Origin: Paraburkholderia sp. LEh10
Lineage (GTDB): Bacteria > Pseudomonadota > Gammaproteobacteria > Burkholderiales > Burkholderiaceae
DNA: 64,000 nucleotides
Assembly (NCBI RefSeq): GCF_017814945.1
Contig: NZ_JAGIPX010000015.1
Location: 101,791 to 165,790 of the forward strand
Direction of reading: 5' to 3'
A program made the translations under genes and the position numbers. The first letter of the stretch is position 1; each line of letters begins with the position of its first letter. Shown here one piece after another: positions 55,271 through 64,000 of the stretch. Below the pieces are notes generated by a model. It was not told where the DNA came from. It made no database searches and saw only the letters and a list, made by a program, of their open reading frames with translations.

Positions 55271-56983
55271 ATGGCCGACCCGATCACCTCCCGTCTGCGC
55301 CGCGGCGTGACGTCCGACGCAGCGAACACCCGCGGCCGGACGATGCCGTGGTGGCACTACCTCGCCGCAGCCACTGCCGGCGCGCTCAATACGCTGTCGT
55401 TTGCGCCGACGCCGCATGGCGGCTGGCTCGAACTCGCGATCTTCGTGTTCTTCTTCGCGTGGCTCACGCGCACGACGGGCTGGAAAAGCGCGGCGTTCAC
55501 CGGCTTCGCGTTTGGCTTCGGCAACTACGTGACGGGCGTGTGGTGGCTGTATGTGAGCATGCATTTCTATGGCGGCATGGCGCCCCCCCTCGCGGGCGCG
55601 GCGCTCGTGCTGTTCTCGATGTATCTCGCCGTCTATCCGGCGCTCGCGGCGGGAATCTGGTCGTTCTGCGCGGGACACGCGCGCAACGGCAAGCTCGTCG
55701 ACGACGAGCCGTTTTCGCCGACCTGGCACGGCGCATTCGCGTTCGCGAGCGCGTGGGCCATCGGCGAATGGCTGCGCGGCACTGTGTTCACCGGCTTTCC
55801 GTGGCTGGCGGGCGGCTATGCGCAGGTCGATGGTCCGTTTGCCGGTTTCGCGCCGATTGCGGGCGTATATGGGGTCGGCTGGGTGATGGCGCTTGCCGCC
55901 GCGCTGATCGCGCAAGCCGTGCTGCGCGCGCGATCGGACGCCAATCGCGATGCGGGCGAGTCTTCAGCCGCGGCGCGCGTCGTCACACCCGCCGTGATCG
56001 CGATCGCGCTGATCGCCGCGGGCCTGCTGCTGCCGCTCGTCTCGTGGACGACGCCCGCCAACGCATCGCTCACCGTGCGTCTGCTGCAAGGCAACGTGAA
56101 GCAGGACATGAAGTTCGAAGAATCTGGCGTGAAGGCGGCCATCGACGAATACCAGCGGATGATCACCGAGAAGCCCGCCGACCTGATCGTCACGCCGGAA
56201 ACAGCAATTCCCGTGCTCGCACAGGCCGTTCCCGAGTCGTTCGCGCTCGCCGTGCGCCGTTTCGCGGACTCGACGAATACGTCGATCCTGTTCGGCGCTA
56301 TCGGTGGAACGATCACGCCGGAGGGACGCGTGGTCGACTATACGAACAGCCTGTTCGGCATCACGCCGGGCCAGGCGGGCGTGTACCGCTACGACAAGCA
56401 TCATCTCGTGCCTTTTGGCGAGTTCGTGCCGTGGGGCTTTCGCTGGTTCGTCAATCTGATGAACATTCCCCTGGGCGATTTCGCGCGTGGCCCGGCAGTG
56501 CAGAAGCCGTTCGTCGTGCACAACCAGCCGGTCGCCGTCGATATCTGCTACGAGGACATCTTCGGCGAGGAAATCGCGCGCACGGTTCGCGAGAGCGCGA
56601 TGCCAGCGGGCGTGCTCGTCAATTCGACGAATCTCGCATGGTTCGGCAACACCATCGCGCTCGACCAGCATCTGCAAATCGCCCGCATGCGCTCGCTCGA
56701 AACCGGGCGCCCGATGCTGCGCGCGACGAACACAGGCGCAACGGCCGCGATCGATGCGCACGGCAACGTGATCGCGCGCATGCCCGCATTTACGGCAGGC
56801 TCGATCGACGCGACCGTTCAGGGCACGACGGGCACCACGCCGTATGTGACGAGCGGCAACAATACCGTGCTCGCCGTCTCGCTGCTGTTCCTCGCGTTTG
56901 GATTTGCGTTCGGTCCTGGCCGAGCGAGGTCGAACGGCAACAGCGGCGCGAACGGCGCGTCAAAGCGCGGCGGCAACGGCTAA
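55271..56983 (+). CDS. lnt: Apolipoprotein N-acyltransferase
   Basis: A 570-residue inner-membrane enzyme that adds the third acyl chain to lipoproteins. About six to eight N-terminal helices (to about 255) precede a periplasmic nitrilase domain. The Glu-Lys-Cys triad is seen: Glu in VTPETAIPVL (about 309), Lys in RYDKHHLVPFGEFVPWG (about 374) and Cys in VDICYEDIFGEE (about 425). A last helix is near 540. The C-terminal 25 residues are low-complexity. It is coupled to corC, the usual partner. Confidence 0.96.
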   Translation: MADPITSRLRRGVTSDAANTRGRTMPWWHYLAAATAGALNTLSFAPTPHGGWLELAIFVFFFAWLTRTTGWKSAAFTGFAFGFGNYVTGVWWLYVSMHFYGGMAPPLAGAALVLFSMYLAVYPALAAGIWSFCAGHARNGKLVDDEPFSPTWHGAFAFASAWAIGEWLRGTVFTGFPWLAGGYAQVDGPFAGFAPIAGVYGVGWVMALAAALIAQAVLRARSDANRDAGESSAAARVVTPAVIAIALIAAGLLLPLVSWTTPANASLTVRLLQGNVKQDMKFEESGVKAAIDEYQRMITEKPADLIVTPETAIPVLAQAVPESFALAVRRFADSTNTSILFGAIGGTITPEGRVVDYTNSLFGITPGQAGVYRYDKHHLVPFGEFVPWGFRWFVNLMNIPLGDFARGPAVQKPFVVHNQPVAVDICYEDIFGEEIARTVRESAMPAGVLVNSTNLAWFGNTIALDQHLQIARMRSLETGRPMLRATNTGATAAIDAHGNVIARMPAFTAGSIDATVQGTTGTTPYVTSGNNTVLAVSLLFLAFGFAFGPGRARSNGNSGANGASKRGGNG

Positions 56984-57163
56984 GATCAACACGAAGGGCG
57001 GCGCAACGCGAAACAACACAATGAAGCGCCCCCGTTTGATTCACCGGGCCCCAGAAAGTCTCAAGCCAGCGGCAATCCGGTAAAATTCGGGGTTTCACAG
57101 CACTGGGCCGCGCGAGCCGCACGGTATCCGCGTCCTGCCTGAAAGGCACCTTCAAGGCACTTC

Positions 57164-58171
57164 ATGCTCACGTTTCAGCAAATCATCCTGACGCTGCAAT
57201 CCTATTGGGACAAGCAAGGTTGCGCGCTGCTCCAGCCGATCGACATGGAAGTCGGTGCGGGCACGTCCCACGTCCATACGTTCCTGCGCGCAATCGGCCC
57301 GGAGCCGTGGCGCGCCGCGTATGTCCAGCCGTCGCGCCGCCCGAAAGACGGCCGCTACGGCGAGAATCCGAACCGCCTGCAGCACTACTACCAGTACCAG
57401 GTCGTGCTGAAGCCCGCGCCGGAAAACATCCTCGACCTGTATCTCGGTTCACTCGAAGCGCTGGGCTTCGATCTGAAGCAAAACGACGTGCGCTTCGTCG
57501 AGGACGACTGGGAAAACCCGACGCTCGGCGCATGGGGCCTCGGCTGGGAAGTGTGGCTCAACGGCATGGAAGTGACGCAGTTCACGTACTTCCAGCAGGT
57601 CGGCGGTCTCGACTGCAAGCCCGTGCTCGGCGAAATCACCTACGGCCTCGAACGTCTCGCGATGTATCTGCAGAAGGTCGAGAACGTCTATGACCTGATC
57701 TGGACCGAGTGGGAAGAACAAGGCCCGAACGGTCCGGAACCGCGCCGCCTCACGTACGGCGACGTGTATCACCAGAACGAGGTCGAACAGTCGACGTACA
57801 ACTTCGAGCAGGCGAACACCGATCTGCTGTTCACGTTCTTCAATAGCTACGAAGCCGAAGCGAAGCGCATGATTGAAGTCCCGCTCGCGCTGCCCGCCTA
57901 CGAGCTCGTTCTGAAGGCCGCTCACACATTCAACCTGCTCGACGCGCGCGGCGCGATTTCCGTGACGGAGCGCGCGGCGTATATCGGCCGCATTCGCGCG
58001 CTGTCGCGACTCGTCGCGCAGGCTTACTACGACTCGCGTGAAAAGCTCGGCTTCCCGATGCTCGGCAACCCCGTGCACGGCGTACCCGGCCTGACCACCG
58101 ACGAACAGGACGCCGCGATGCCCGCATGGGCGCCGCCGCTCAAAGTCGAACGCAAGATCGACCAGGACTGA
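57164..58171 (+). CDS. glyQ: Glycine--tRNA ligase, alpha subunit
   Basis: A 335-residue class II catalytic subunit of the heterotetrameric glycyl-tRNA synthetase. The N-terminus [37 protein letters not shown] and motifs [33 protein letters not shown] and [10 protein letters not shown] are diagnostic. A TAAAAT at 57081-57086 may be the -10 of a glyQ promoter. glyS follows 15 bases downstream. Confidence 0.97.
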   Translation: MLTFQQIILTLQSYWDKQGCALLQPIDMEVGAGTSHVHTFLRAIGPEPWRAAYVQPSRRPKDGRYGENPNRLQHYYQYQVVLKPAPENILDLYLGSLEALGFDLKQNDVRFVEDDWENPTLGAWGLGWEVWLNGMEVTQFTYFQQVGGLDCKPVLGEITYGLERLAMYLQKVENVYDLIWTEWEEQGPNGPEPRRLTYGDVYHQNEVEQSTYNFEQANTDLLFTFFNSYEAEAKRMIEVPLALPAYELVLKAAHTFNLLDARGAISVTERAAYIGRIRALSRLVAQAYYDSREKLGFPMLGNPVHGVPGLTTDEQDAAMPAWAPPLKVERKIDQD

Positions 58172-58186
58172 CGAGACCAAGAAGAC

Positions 58187-60286
58187 ATGACGCAATCCCA
58201 TCAAGCCACCCTGCTCGTTGAACTGCTGACGGAAGAACTGCCGCCGAAGGCGCTCGCGCGTCTGGGCGATGCGTTCGCGGAAGGCATCGCCCAACGCCTT
58301 GCGGCGCGCGATCTGATCGAAGGTGAATTGCAGTTCGAGCGTTACGCGACGCCGCGCCGCCTCGCCGTCACCGTGAAGAACGTGCGCAACGTCGCGCCGG
58401 AAAAGCACGTGCGCGAAAAGGTGCTGCCCGTTTCCGTCGCGCTCGACGCGAACGGCCAGCCCACGCCGCCGCTCGCGAAGAAGCTCGCCGCGCTCGGCTT
58501 CCCCGATTTCTCGGTGACTGACCTCGAACGCGCGAACGACGGCAAGGCCGAAGCGTTCTTCCTGCGCTACGCGGCGCCCGGCGCGACGCTCGCCGAAGGT
58601 CTGCAAGCGGCCCTCGACGAAACGCTCGCAAAGCTGCCGATTCCAAAGGTGATGACGTATCAGCGCCCGGACGGCTCGAACGTGCAGTTCGTGCGCCCCG
58701 TGCATCGTCTGACGGTGCTGCACGACCATGAGGTCGTGCCCGTCACCGCATTTGGCATCGATGCCGACGACACCACGCTCGGCCACCGCTTTCTGTCCGA
58801 AGGCTTCGTGCAGATCCAGCACGCGGACCGCTACGCCGAAACGCTGATGCACCGCGGCCATGTCGTGCCGAATTTCGCGGACCGCAAGGAAACGATCCGC
58901 ACGCATTTGCTCGCGCAGGCGAACGGCGATCAGGTCGTGATGCCCGAGTCGCTGCTCGACGAAGTGACGTCGCTGGTCGAATGGCCCGTCGTCTATGCAT
59001 GCCAGTTCGAGGACGAGTTCCTGCAAGTGCCGCAGGAATGCCTGATCCTCACGATGCAGACGAACCAGAAATACTTCGCGCTCACCGACGCGAACGGCAA
59101 GCTGCGCTCGCGTTTCCTGATCGTGTCGAACATCGAGACGAAGACGCCTGTCGAGATCGTCGAAGGTAACGAGCGTGTCGTGCGTCCGCGACTGGCCGAC
59201 GCAAAGTTCTTCTTCGAGCACGACAAGAAGAAGCCGCTCGCCGAGCGCGTGCCGCAACTCGCGAACGTCGTCTATCACAACAAGCTCGGTTCGGCGTTGC
59301 AACGCGTCGAGCGTGTCGAAGCGCTGGCGGGCGCCATCGCGCAGATGATCGGCGCGGATGTCGCGCTGGCAAAGCGTGGCGCGCATCTCGCGAAGGCCGA
59401 CCTGCTGACCGACATGGTCGGCGAGTTCCCCGAGCTGCAAGGCACGATGGGCACCTACTACGCGCGTCACGACGGTGAGCCGGAAGAGGTCGCGCTCGCG
59501 TGCTCGGAGCACTATCAGCCGCGCTTCTCCGGCGACGCATTGCCGTCGACGGCGACGGGCACGTTGGTCGCGCTTGCCGACAAACTGGAAACGCTGGTCG
59601 GCATCTGGGGCATCGGCCTGCAGCCGACAGGCGAAAAAGATCCGTTCGCGCTGCGCCGTCACGCACTCGGCGTGCTGCGCATTCTCGTCGAGAAGCAATT
59701 GCCGATCGATCTCGTCGAACTGCTGCGCGTCACCTACGCGCAATTCGCGAACGTGCCGAACGTCGCCGATTCGACGCAGGCCATTTACGAGTTCTGCATC
59801 GACCGTCTGCGCGGCATGCTGCGCGAACGCGGCTACTCGGCGGGCGAAGTGGATGCCGTGCTCGCGCTGGACCCGACGCGTTTCGACGATATCGTCGCGC
59901 GCCTCGACGCCGTGCGCGAATTCGCGGCGCTGGCGGAAGCGGCGTCGCTGGCGGCGGCGAACAAGCGCATTTCGAACATCCTCAAGAAGTCCGAAGGCGC
60001 AAGCACGAGCGGCGTGCAGATCACACTGCTCGTCGAGTCGGCCGAAAAAGCGCTGCATGCTCAGCTCGAACAGGTCGCGCCGCGCGTGCAGTCGCAACTG
60101 GCCGAGCGTCAGTACACGGGCGCGCTGTCGGCGCTCGCGGCGCTGCGCGAACCCGTCGATACGTTCTTCAACGATGTGATGGTCAACGCGGAAGACCCGG
60201 CACTGCGCGCGAATCGCCTCGCGCTGCTCGGCGCGCTGCATCAGCAGATGAACTGCGTCGCGGATATTTCCCGCCTCGCCGCCTGA
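58187..60286 (+). CDS. glyS: Glycine--tRNA ligase, beta subunit
   Basis: A 699-residue tRNA-binding subunit. It has [27 protein letters not shown] at the start, [56 protein letters not shown], and the HD-like and anticodon-binding region toward the C-terminus ([21 protein letters not shown], ending in [23 protein letters not shown]). It works with GlyQ. gmhB starts 10 bases later. Confidence 0.97.
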   Translation: MTQSHQATLLVELLTEELPPKALARLGDAFAEGIAQRLAARDLIEGELQFERYATPRRLAVTVKNVRNVAPEKHVREKVLPVSVALDANGQPTPPLAKKLAALGFPDFSVTDLERANDGKAEAFFLRYAAPGATLAEGLQAALDETLAKLPIPKVMTYQRPDGSNVQFVRPVHRLTVLHDHEVVPVTAFGIDADDTTLGHRFLSEGFVQIQHADRYAETLMHRGHVVPNFADRKETIRTHLLAQANGDQVVMPESLLDEVTSLVEWPVVYACQFEDEFLQVPQECLILTMQTNQKYFALTDANGKLRSRFLIVSNIETKTPVEIVEGNERVVRPRLADAKFFFEHDKKKPLAERVPQLANVVYHNKLGSALQRVERVEALAGAIAQMIGADVALAKRGAHLAKADLLTDMVGEFPELQGTMGTYYARHDGEPEEVALACSEHYQPRFSGDALPSTATGTLVALADKLETLVGIWGIGLQPTGEKDPFALRRHALGVLRILVEKQLPIDLVELLRVTYAQFANVPNVADSTQAIYEFCIDRLRGMLRERGYSAGEVDAVLALDPTRFDDIVARLDAVREFAALAEAASLAAANKRISNILKKSEGASTSGVQITLLVESAEKALHAQLEQVAPRVQSQLAERQYTGALSALAALREPVDTFFNDVMVNAEDPALRANRLALLGALHQQMNCVADISRLAA

Positions 60287-60296
60287 GCCCCGCATC

Positions 60297-60854
60297 ATGC
60301 CGACTGCAAAGAAACTGGTGGTGCTCGACCGGGACGGCGTGATCAACGTCGACTCGGACGCGTTCATCAAGTCTCCCGGCGAGTGGGTCGCGCTGCCTGG
60401 CAGCCTCGAAGCGATCGCGCGGCTGAATCAGGCCGGTTATCGCGTGGCGATCGCGACAAATCAATCGGGCATCGGCCGCGGGCTGTTCGATATGGACGCG
60501 CTCAATGCGATGCATCTGAAGATGCATCGCGCGGCGGCAGCCGTCGGCGGCCGCATCGACGCCGTGTTCTTCTGCCCGCACACGGCCGACGACCACTGCG
60601 AATGCCGCAAGCCGAGGCCCGGCATGCTGAAGATGATCGCGGAGCGCTTCGAGATCGAGCCGGAAGATACGCCGTGCGTCGGCGACGCGCTGCGCGACCT
60701 GCAGGCGGGCGCCGCGCTTGGTTTCGTTCCGCATCTGGTGCTCACGGGCAAAGGCAAAAAGACGCTCGCGGCAGGCGGCCTGCCCGACGGCACACGCGTG
60801 CACGACGACCTGCGCGCGTTCGCGCTCGATTTCCTTGCCGAAGAACAAGAATGA
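60297..60854 (+). CDS. gmhB: D-glycero-beta-D-manno-heptose 1,7-bisphosphate 7-phosphatase
   Basis: A 185-residue HAD phosphatase in ADP-heptose synthesis for the LPS core. The nucleophile motif is VVLDRDGVIN, followed by ATNQSGIGRG, the zinc loop CPHTADDHCECRKP (Cys/His ligands visible) and VGDALRDLQAG. The zinc loop separates GmhB from other HAD enzymes. Lies between glyS and plsC. Confidence 0.95.
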   Translation: MPTAKKLVVLDRDGVINVDSDAFIKSPGEWVALPGSLEAIARLNQAGYRVAIATNQSGIGRGLFDMDALNAMHLKMHRAAAAVGGRIDAVFFCPHTADDHCECRKPRPGMLKMIAERFEIEPEDTPCVGDALRDLQAGAALGFVPHLVLTGKGKKTLAAGGLPDGTRVHDDLRAFALDFLAEEQE

Positions 60855-60894
60855 CGCGCACACATAGCGCGTCCTCACTTCACTGACCACACTG

Positions 60895-61653
60895 ATGCGC
60901 TTCATCCGCTCGCTGCTGCTGCTGATCTTTTTCGCGGTCTTCACGATCCCCTATGCGACCGCGTGCTTCATCGCGTTCCCGTTCATGCGCGCCGACAACC
61001 GGTACTGGATGGCGGTCGGCTGGTGTCGTGTGACGCTCGCCGTCGTGCGCGTGCTGAATGGCATCCGATATGAAGTGCAAGGCATGGACAATCTGCCGCG
61101 CGGTCCGGCCGTGCTGCTGTCGAAGCATCAGTCGGCGTGGGAAACGGTCGCATTCCCCGCGCTGATGCCGCGTCCGCTGTGCTACGTGTTCAAACGCGAG
61201 TTGCTTTACGTGCCGTTCTTCGGCTGGGCGCTCGGCATGCTGAAGATGATTCACATCGACCGCAAGGAAGGCAAGAACGCGTTCGCCTCGGTGACGAGGC
61301 AGGGCGCGCGCCGCATGTCCGAAGGCGCATGGGTGATCATGTTCCCGGAGGGCACGCGCACGCCGACTGGCAAGCAGGGCAAGTACAAGACGGGCGGCGC
61401 GCGCTTCGCGGTGGCGACGGGTGCCGTCGTCGTCCCGATCGCGCACAACGCAGGGCGCGTGTGGCCGCGCAACTCATTCATGAAATATCCGGGTATAGTC
61501 ACAGTGTCGATCGGCAAGCCGGTCGACACCACCGGGCTCACGCCCGACGAAGTGAACATGCGCGTCGAAACGTGGATCGAGGCCGAGATGCGCCGCATCG
61601 ATCCGGCCGCTTATGGCGTCGAGCAGAACTCGCCCGCCGCCGCCCGTATCTGA
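60895..61653 (+). CDS. plsC: 1-acyl-sn-glycerol-3-phosphate acyltransferase
   Basis: A 252-residue membrane acyltransferase forming phosphatidic acid. It has an N-terminal hydrophobic helix (FIRSLLLLIFFAVFTIPYATA), the catalytic block KHQSAWETVAFP (the variant of NHx4D with Glu), CYVFKRELLYVPFFGWAL, IHIDRKEG and the lipid-phosphate motif FPEGTRTPTG. The order gmhB-plsC is common in this lineage. Confidence 0.94.
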   Translation: MRFIRSLLLLIFFAVFTIPYATACFIAFPFMRADNRYWMAVGWCRVTLAVVRVLNGIRYEVQGMDNLPRGPAVLLSKHQSAWETVAFPALMPRPLCYVFKRELLYVPFFGWALGMLKMIHIDRKEGKNAFASVTRQGARRMSEGAWVIMFPEGTRTPTGKQGKYKTGGARFAVATGAVVVPIAHNAGRVWPRNSFMKYPGIVTVSIGKPVDTTGLTPDEVNMRVETWIEAEMRRIDPAAYGVEQNSPAAARI

Positions 61654-61722
61654 CGCGCCACGCCGCGATGGGCACACGCTGCACGTGTGCGTTGCGCAGC
61701 GTATCAGCGCGAAGTGAGTCCG

Positions 61723-62580
61723 ATGCAGAAGTCTCCTAAGCCGCAGCCTGCTGCGGCGCTCGATAGCCGGCAACTCGATCTGCCGCTCTTCGACGAGCCG
61801 GGCAAATCCGCCGCGCCGCCGCAGCCCAGGCCCACCGTTCCCCTTGCTCCCGATGGCTCGAAATTGCGCAGCGTCACGCTCGGCGCGCGCACGCTGTACT
61901 ACGCGCTGAAGCGCTCTTCGCGCCGCTCGATCGGCTTTGCGATCGACAGCACGGGGCTGACGATCACGGCGCCACGCTGGGTCACGCTCGCCGACATCGA
62001 AACGGCGATTGCCGAGAAACAGCGCTGGATTTTCACGAAGCTCGCCGAATGGCAGACGCGCACCGAGCAGCGCGTGATGCCGCGCATCGACTGGAAGGAC
62101 GGCGCCGAGGTGCCCTATCTCGGACAAACCGTGCGCGTGACGCTTGCGGCCGCTAACGGCCAGGTCGCGTTCGATGCCGCGCGGAATGTGCTTGCGTTGC
62201 CACTGCCCGCGCAGGCCGATCCGCAGCAGATCAAGGATCGTGTGCAAGGCTGGCTGCAAGGCGAGGCGAAGCGGATCTTCGGCGAGCGTCTCGACGTGTA
62301 TGCGGAAAAGCTGGGGGTCACGTATCGCGCGTACGCGCTGTCGTCGGCGGCGACTCGTTGGGGCAGTTGTTCGAGTGACGGCAAGATCCGCCTGAACTGG
62401 CGGTTGATTCATTTTCCGTTGTCGATCATCGATTATGTTGTCGCGCATGAGCTCGCGCATCTGCGCGAGATGAACCATAGCCCGCGGTTCTGGCAGACGG
62501 TCGAGTCGATTTTTCCGGAGTTCCGCGAAGCGCGGCAGACGCTGAAGCATCATCCGCCGGAGTTGTTGCCGGCGATGTGA
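61723..62580 (+). CDS. M48/SprT-like metal-dependent peptidase (YgjP family)
   Basis: A 285-residue protein of the YgjP/DUF45 family. The zinc motif HELAH is in YVVAHELAHLREMNHSPRFW, followed by FPEFREARQTLK. RWGSCSSDGKIRLNWRLIHFP is the other conserved block. The first 55 residues are Pro/Ala-rich and variable. The frame is open from 61687; I chose the ATG at 61723. It is a presumed zinc protease; substrates are unknown. The third repeat element begins immediately after its stop. Confidence 0.9.
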   Translation: MQKSPKPQPAAALDSRQLDLPLFDEPGKSAAPPQPRPTVPLAPDGSKLRSVTLGARTLYYALKRSSRRSIGFAIDSTGLTITAPRWVTLADIETAIAEKQRWIFTKLAEWQTRTEQRVMPRIDWKDGAEVPYLGQTVRVTLAAANGQVAFDAARNVLALPLPAQADPQQIKDRVQGWLQGEAKRIFGERLDVYAEKLGVTYRAYALSSAATRWGSCSSDGKIRLNWRLIHFPLSIIDYVVAHELAHLREMNHSPRFWQTVESIFPEFREARQTLKHHPPELLPAM

Positions 62581-62582
62581 GT

Positions 62583-62607
62583 GGTTTGGTTTGGTTTGGT
62601 TTGGTTT
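62583..62607 (+). repeat. GGTTT pentamer repeat (five units)
   Basis: Five consecutive GGTTT units start two bases after the peptidase stop. They correspond to the outer TTGGTTTTGC end of the composite element at 44041, so they probably arose by slippage at the element edge. Confidence 0.8.
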
Positions 62608-62727
62608 TGCGCCTGCGCTGGCATTCGCGATGCGGTTTGTGTTTCGACGCTGTCGCTGGCATCCGCGATGCGCCTACGGCGCGAAGGTTGCCCCTGTGCG
62701 GGGCGGCACCTACTTTCTTTGCCGCGG
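62583..62727 (+). repeat. Composite repeat element, third copy, truncated
   Basis: The same order as the left copy at 44041: outer end TTGGTTTTGC, two 36-bp-type units (one beginning near 62615, one near 62652, the first with the GGCATTCGCGATGCGG form), the GCGCC hairpin, the GC hairpin GCCCCTGTGCGGGGC and the left arm of the long palindrome CCTACTTTCTTTGCCGCGG. The right palindrome arm and the body are missing; at about 62727 unrelated transposon-like sequence begins. Confidence 0.8.
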
Positions 62728-62790
62728 TGTACAGACCGGAAGACATGGTTGACACTCGTGCGGGGACATCGTTGACACCTGATACTCACG
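62727..62790. mobile_element. Transposon-end-like remnant
   Basis: Begins TGTACAGACCGG and holds two near-identical motifs, ACATGGTTGACAC (62743-62755) and ACATCGTTGACAC (62766-62778), 23 bases apart. Repeated subterminal sites of this kind are usual at ends of IS481-like elements in Burkholderia relatives, which I recall but cannot check. No transposase frame is present. It joins the cut repeat element to a cut VOC gene. Confidence 0.4.
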
Positions 62791-62827
62791 GTTGTGTCGC
62801 CCTGAGGTCAAGTGTTGCGACACGGTG

Positions 62828-63079
62828 ATGGTAGAAAAACAGTTCGATCATGCCGTCCTCGTTTTGCAGCATCGTGCAAGGTTGGAGCCGTCGGCAACGG
62901 GTTCGCTCGTCTATCTTGACGCGCGACCAACCGTCAACGCGACACTCGAACGCGTGAAGCGCGCAGGCGGCAAAGTTGAAGAACCTGCCGTGCAACTGCC
63001 AAACGACATCGGCTGGATCGGCTTTTTCACCGACACGGAAGGCAACCGCGTCGGCCTCCATTCGAAAACCAACGGCTAA
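62828..63079 (+). pseudogene. VOC family protein, N-terminus missing
   Basis: The frame gives 83 residues. From PSATGSLVYLDARPTVNATLERVKRAGGKVEEPAVQLPNDIGWIGFFTDTEGNRVGLHS it matches the C-terminal half of a glyoxalase-like VOC protein of about 120-130 residues. The first 20 residues (MVEKQFDHAVLVLQHRARLE) do not resemble the family's N-terminal module, and the upstream DNA is transposon-like. The fold needs both modules, so this is probably a remnant. It precedes a YafY-type regulator, a pair often seen with intact VOC genes. Confidence 0.65.
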
Positions 63080-63164
63080 AAACGAACGCCACAGGCGACG
63101 GGAGAGCGTCGTGCGGCGCTATCATCGCGGGAGATTCACCGTCTGTCTTCGGGAGACACCCACG

Positions 63165-63851
63165 ATGACGCGTCGCGCCGACCGCCTGTTCCAGATCGCC
63201 GAGCTGCTGCGCGGCCGACGCCTGACCACCGCGCAGCAACTCGCGGATTGGCTGCACGTGTCGCTGCGCACCGTCTATCGCGATGTGCAGGACCTGCAAT
63301 TGTCGGGCGTGCCCATCGAGGGCGAGCCGGGCATCGGCTATCGCTTGAGCCGCAGCGCCAGCCTGCCGCCGCTCACCTTCACCGCCGAAGAGCTCACTGC
63401 CCTCGCCGCCGGCGCGCGGATGCTCGAATCGTGGGGCGGCGAAAGCATGGCGGCAGGCGCGCGCGGCGCGCTCGCGAAGATCGCGTCGGCGATGCCCGCC
63501 GAAAAGCGAGCGACCATCGACCGCCTCGCGTTCTTCGCGCCGTCGTTCCATATCGACGGTAACGTGTCGGCGATCGTCGATACGCTGCATCGCGCGATCG
63601 ATACGAGACATGTGGTCAGCTTCGCGCATCAGGACAAGAACGGTGCGGCGACGCTGCGGCGTGTGTGGCCGCTCGCGCTCGCATACTGGGGCGCGCGTTT
63701 TACACTCGGCGCGTGGTGCGAGCTGCGCGAAGACTTTCGCCACTTCGCGCTCGCGAATATCGGTGACCTGAAAGTGCACGAGCCGTTTCCCGATGTCGAG
63801 GGAAGACGGCTCGCGGATTTCATGCGCAGCATCGGTGTGAAGCCGCGCTGA
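63165..63851 (+). CDS. YafY/DeoR-type regulator with HTH and WYL domain
   Basis: A 228-residue regulator: the N-terminal HTH_11 is RRADRLFQIAELLRGRRLTTAQQLADWLHVSLRTVYRDVQDL, and the WYL-like domain begins near residue 140 (IDTRHVVSFAHQDKNGAATLRRVWPLALAYWGARFTLGAWCELREDFRHF). Such proteins sense unknown ligands or nucleic acids. ATG at 63165 is chosen from the family start; the frame is open further upstream through the VOC remnant. Its natural target may have been the damaged VOC gene. Confidence 0.9.
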   Translation: MTRRADRLFQIAELLRGRRLTTAQQLADWLHVSLRTVYRDVQDLQLSGVPIEGEPGIGYRLSRSASLPPLTFTAEELTALAAGARMLESWGGESMAAGARGALAKIASAMPAEKRATIDRLAFFAPSFHIDGNVSAIVDTLHRAIDTRHVVSFAHQDKNGAATLRRVWPLALAYWGARFTLGAWCELREDFRHFALANIGDLKVHEPFPDVEGRRLADFMRSIGVKPR

Positions 63852-63905
63852 GCAGGGGATAGCCAGCATGCGAGACACGCCTTTGGCGCGCCTCGCACTA
63901 CAACG

Positions 63906-64000
63906 TCAATCGACGGATTTCACCATGTCTTCGATCACCTTCTTTGCATCGCCGAAGACCATCATCGTCTTGTCCATGTAGAAAAGATCGTTATCGAGCC
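63906..64000 (-). CDS. pntB: NAD(P) transhydrogenase subunit beta, C-terminal end
   Basis: The minus-strand frame enters at the right edge of the window and ends with TGA (63906-63908), giving 31 residues: LDNDLFYMDKTMMVFGDAKKV followed by a short helix. It matches the end of PntB (DNPLFxxxxTxMLFGDAKxxV), the membrane subunit that couples hydride transfer from NADH to NADP with proton movement. Only the tail is visible. Confidence 0.8.
   Translation of the reverse strand, partial: LDNDLFYMDKTMMVFGDAKKVIEDMVKSVD

Noticed and set aside
57449..60370. A 973-codon open frame on the minus strand opposite glyQ and glyS
   Set aside because: It is an antisense shadow caused by high GC at third positions; the product is Arg/His/Leu-rich with no domain, while the plus strand encodes clear glycyl-tRNA synthetase subunits.
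62583..62730. Third CRISPR-like or coding repeat
   Set aside because: Only two degenerate units; structure matches the composite element, not a CRISPR.

Overview
This is a GC-rich stretch of a betaproteobacterial chromosome. Gene content and order (recN-glnE-yhdP, glcD/E/F, oxyR-recG, queA-tgt-yajC-secD-secF, miaB-phoH-ybeY-corC-lnt-glyQ-glyS-gmhB-plsC) and protein sequences suggest a Burkholderiaceae main chromosome, most likely Paraburkholderia or Caballeronia. That placement is inferred from gene families; no 16S gene is present. Nearly everything is housekeeping and vertically inherited in character. I found no tRNA, rRNA, CRISPR array, prophage or complete insertion sequence.

Layout. 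1-13.4 kb: the end of NAD kinase, recN, glnE (minus), the very large AsmA/YhdP-like protein, a nitrilase-family amidase, tldD and the DAHP synthase gene aroG. Upstream of aroG is what looks like a complete aromatic-amino-acid attenuator: a 22-codon leader peptide with seven consecutive aromatic codons, then mutually exclusive antiterminator and terminator hairpins. 13.5-14.2 kb: a HigBA-type toxin-antitoxin pair with a perfect palindrome over its -10 box. 14.2-20.6 kb: a cobalamin adenosyltransferase, a D-lactate-dehydrogenase-like flavoprotein and glycolate oxidase glcD, glcE, glcF. 20.6-28.9 kb: yggS-proC, then a minus-strand oxidative-stress block: recG, oxyR, a catalase gene that has lost its 3' coding part, a small membrane protein, dps, ubiA.

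29-38.5 kb: the tRNA-queuosine genes queA and tgt, the Sec accessory genes yajC-secD-secF, an MHS-type transporter, and a cytochrome b561 gene with two YceI genes. 38.9-42.7 kb: a pqiA-pqiA'-pqiB-pqiC operon for MCE-type envelope lipid transport, with PqiA split into two overlapping genes. 42.8-45.2 kb: an rRNA methyltransferase, then 1.1 kb of non-coding DNA made of two diverged repeat elements in inverted orientation. Each element has a 36-bp tandem array, hairpins, a perfect long palindrome and a conserved body. 45.2-46.4 kb: ribB with an FMN riboswitch. 46.4-50.2 kb: a cupin/XRE regulator, a DHA1-type transporter, a VOC protein and a divergent LysR regulator.

50.2-62.6 kb: the long co-directional block miaB, phoH, ybeY, a ChaC-like protein, corC, lnt, glyQ, glyS, gmhB, plsC and a SprT/YgjP-like metallopeptidase. 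It links tRNA modification, ribosome maturation, lipoprotein acylation, LPS heptose synthesis and phospholipid synthesis. 62.6-64 kb: a third copy of the repeat element cut at its palindrome by a transposon-like end, a truncated VOC gene, a YafY-type regulator and the 3' end of pntB.

The most interesting items are the aroG attenuator, the repeat-element family at 44-45 kb and 62.6 kb, the deleted catalase gene beside an intact OxyR, and the structured leader of miaB.
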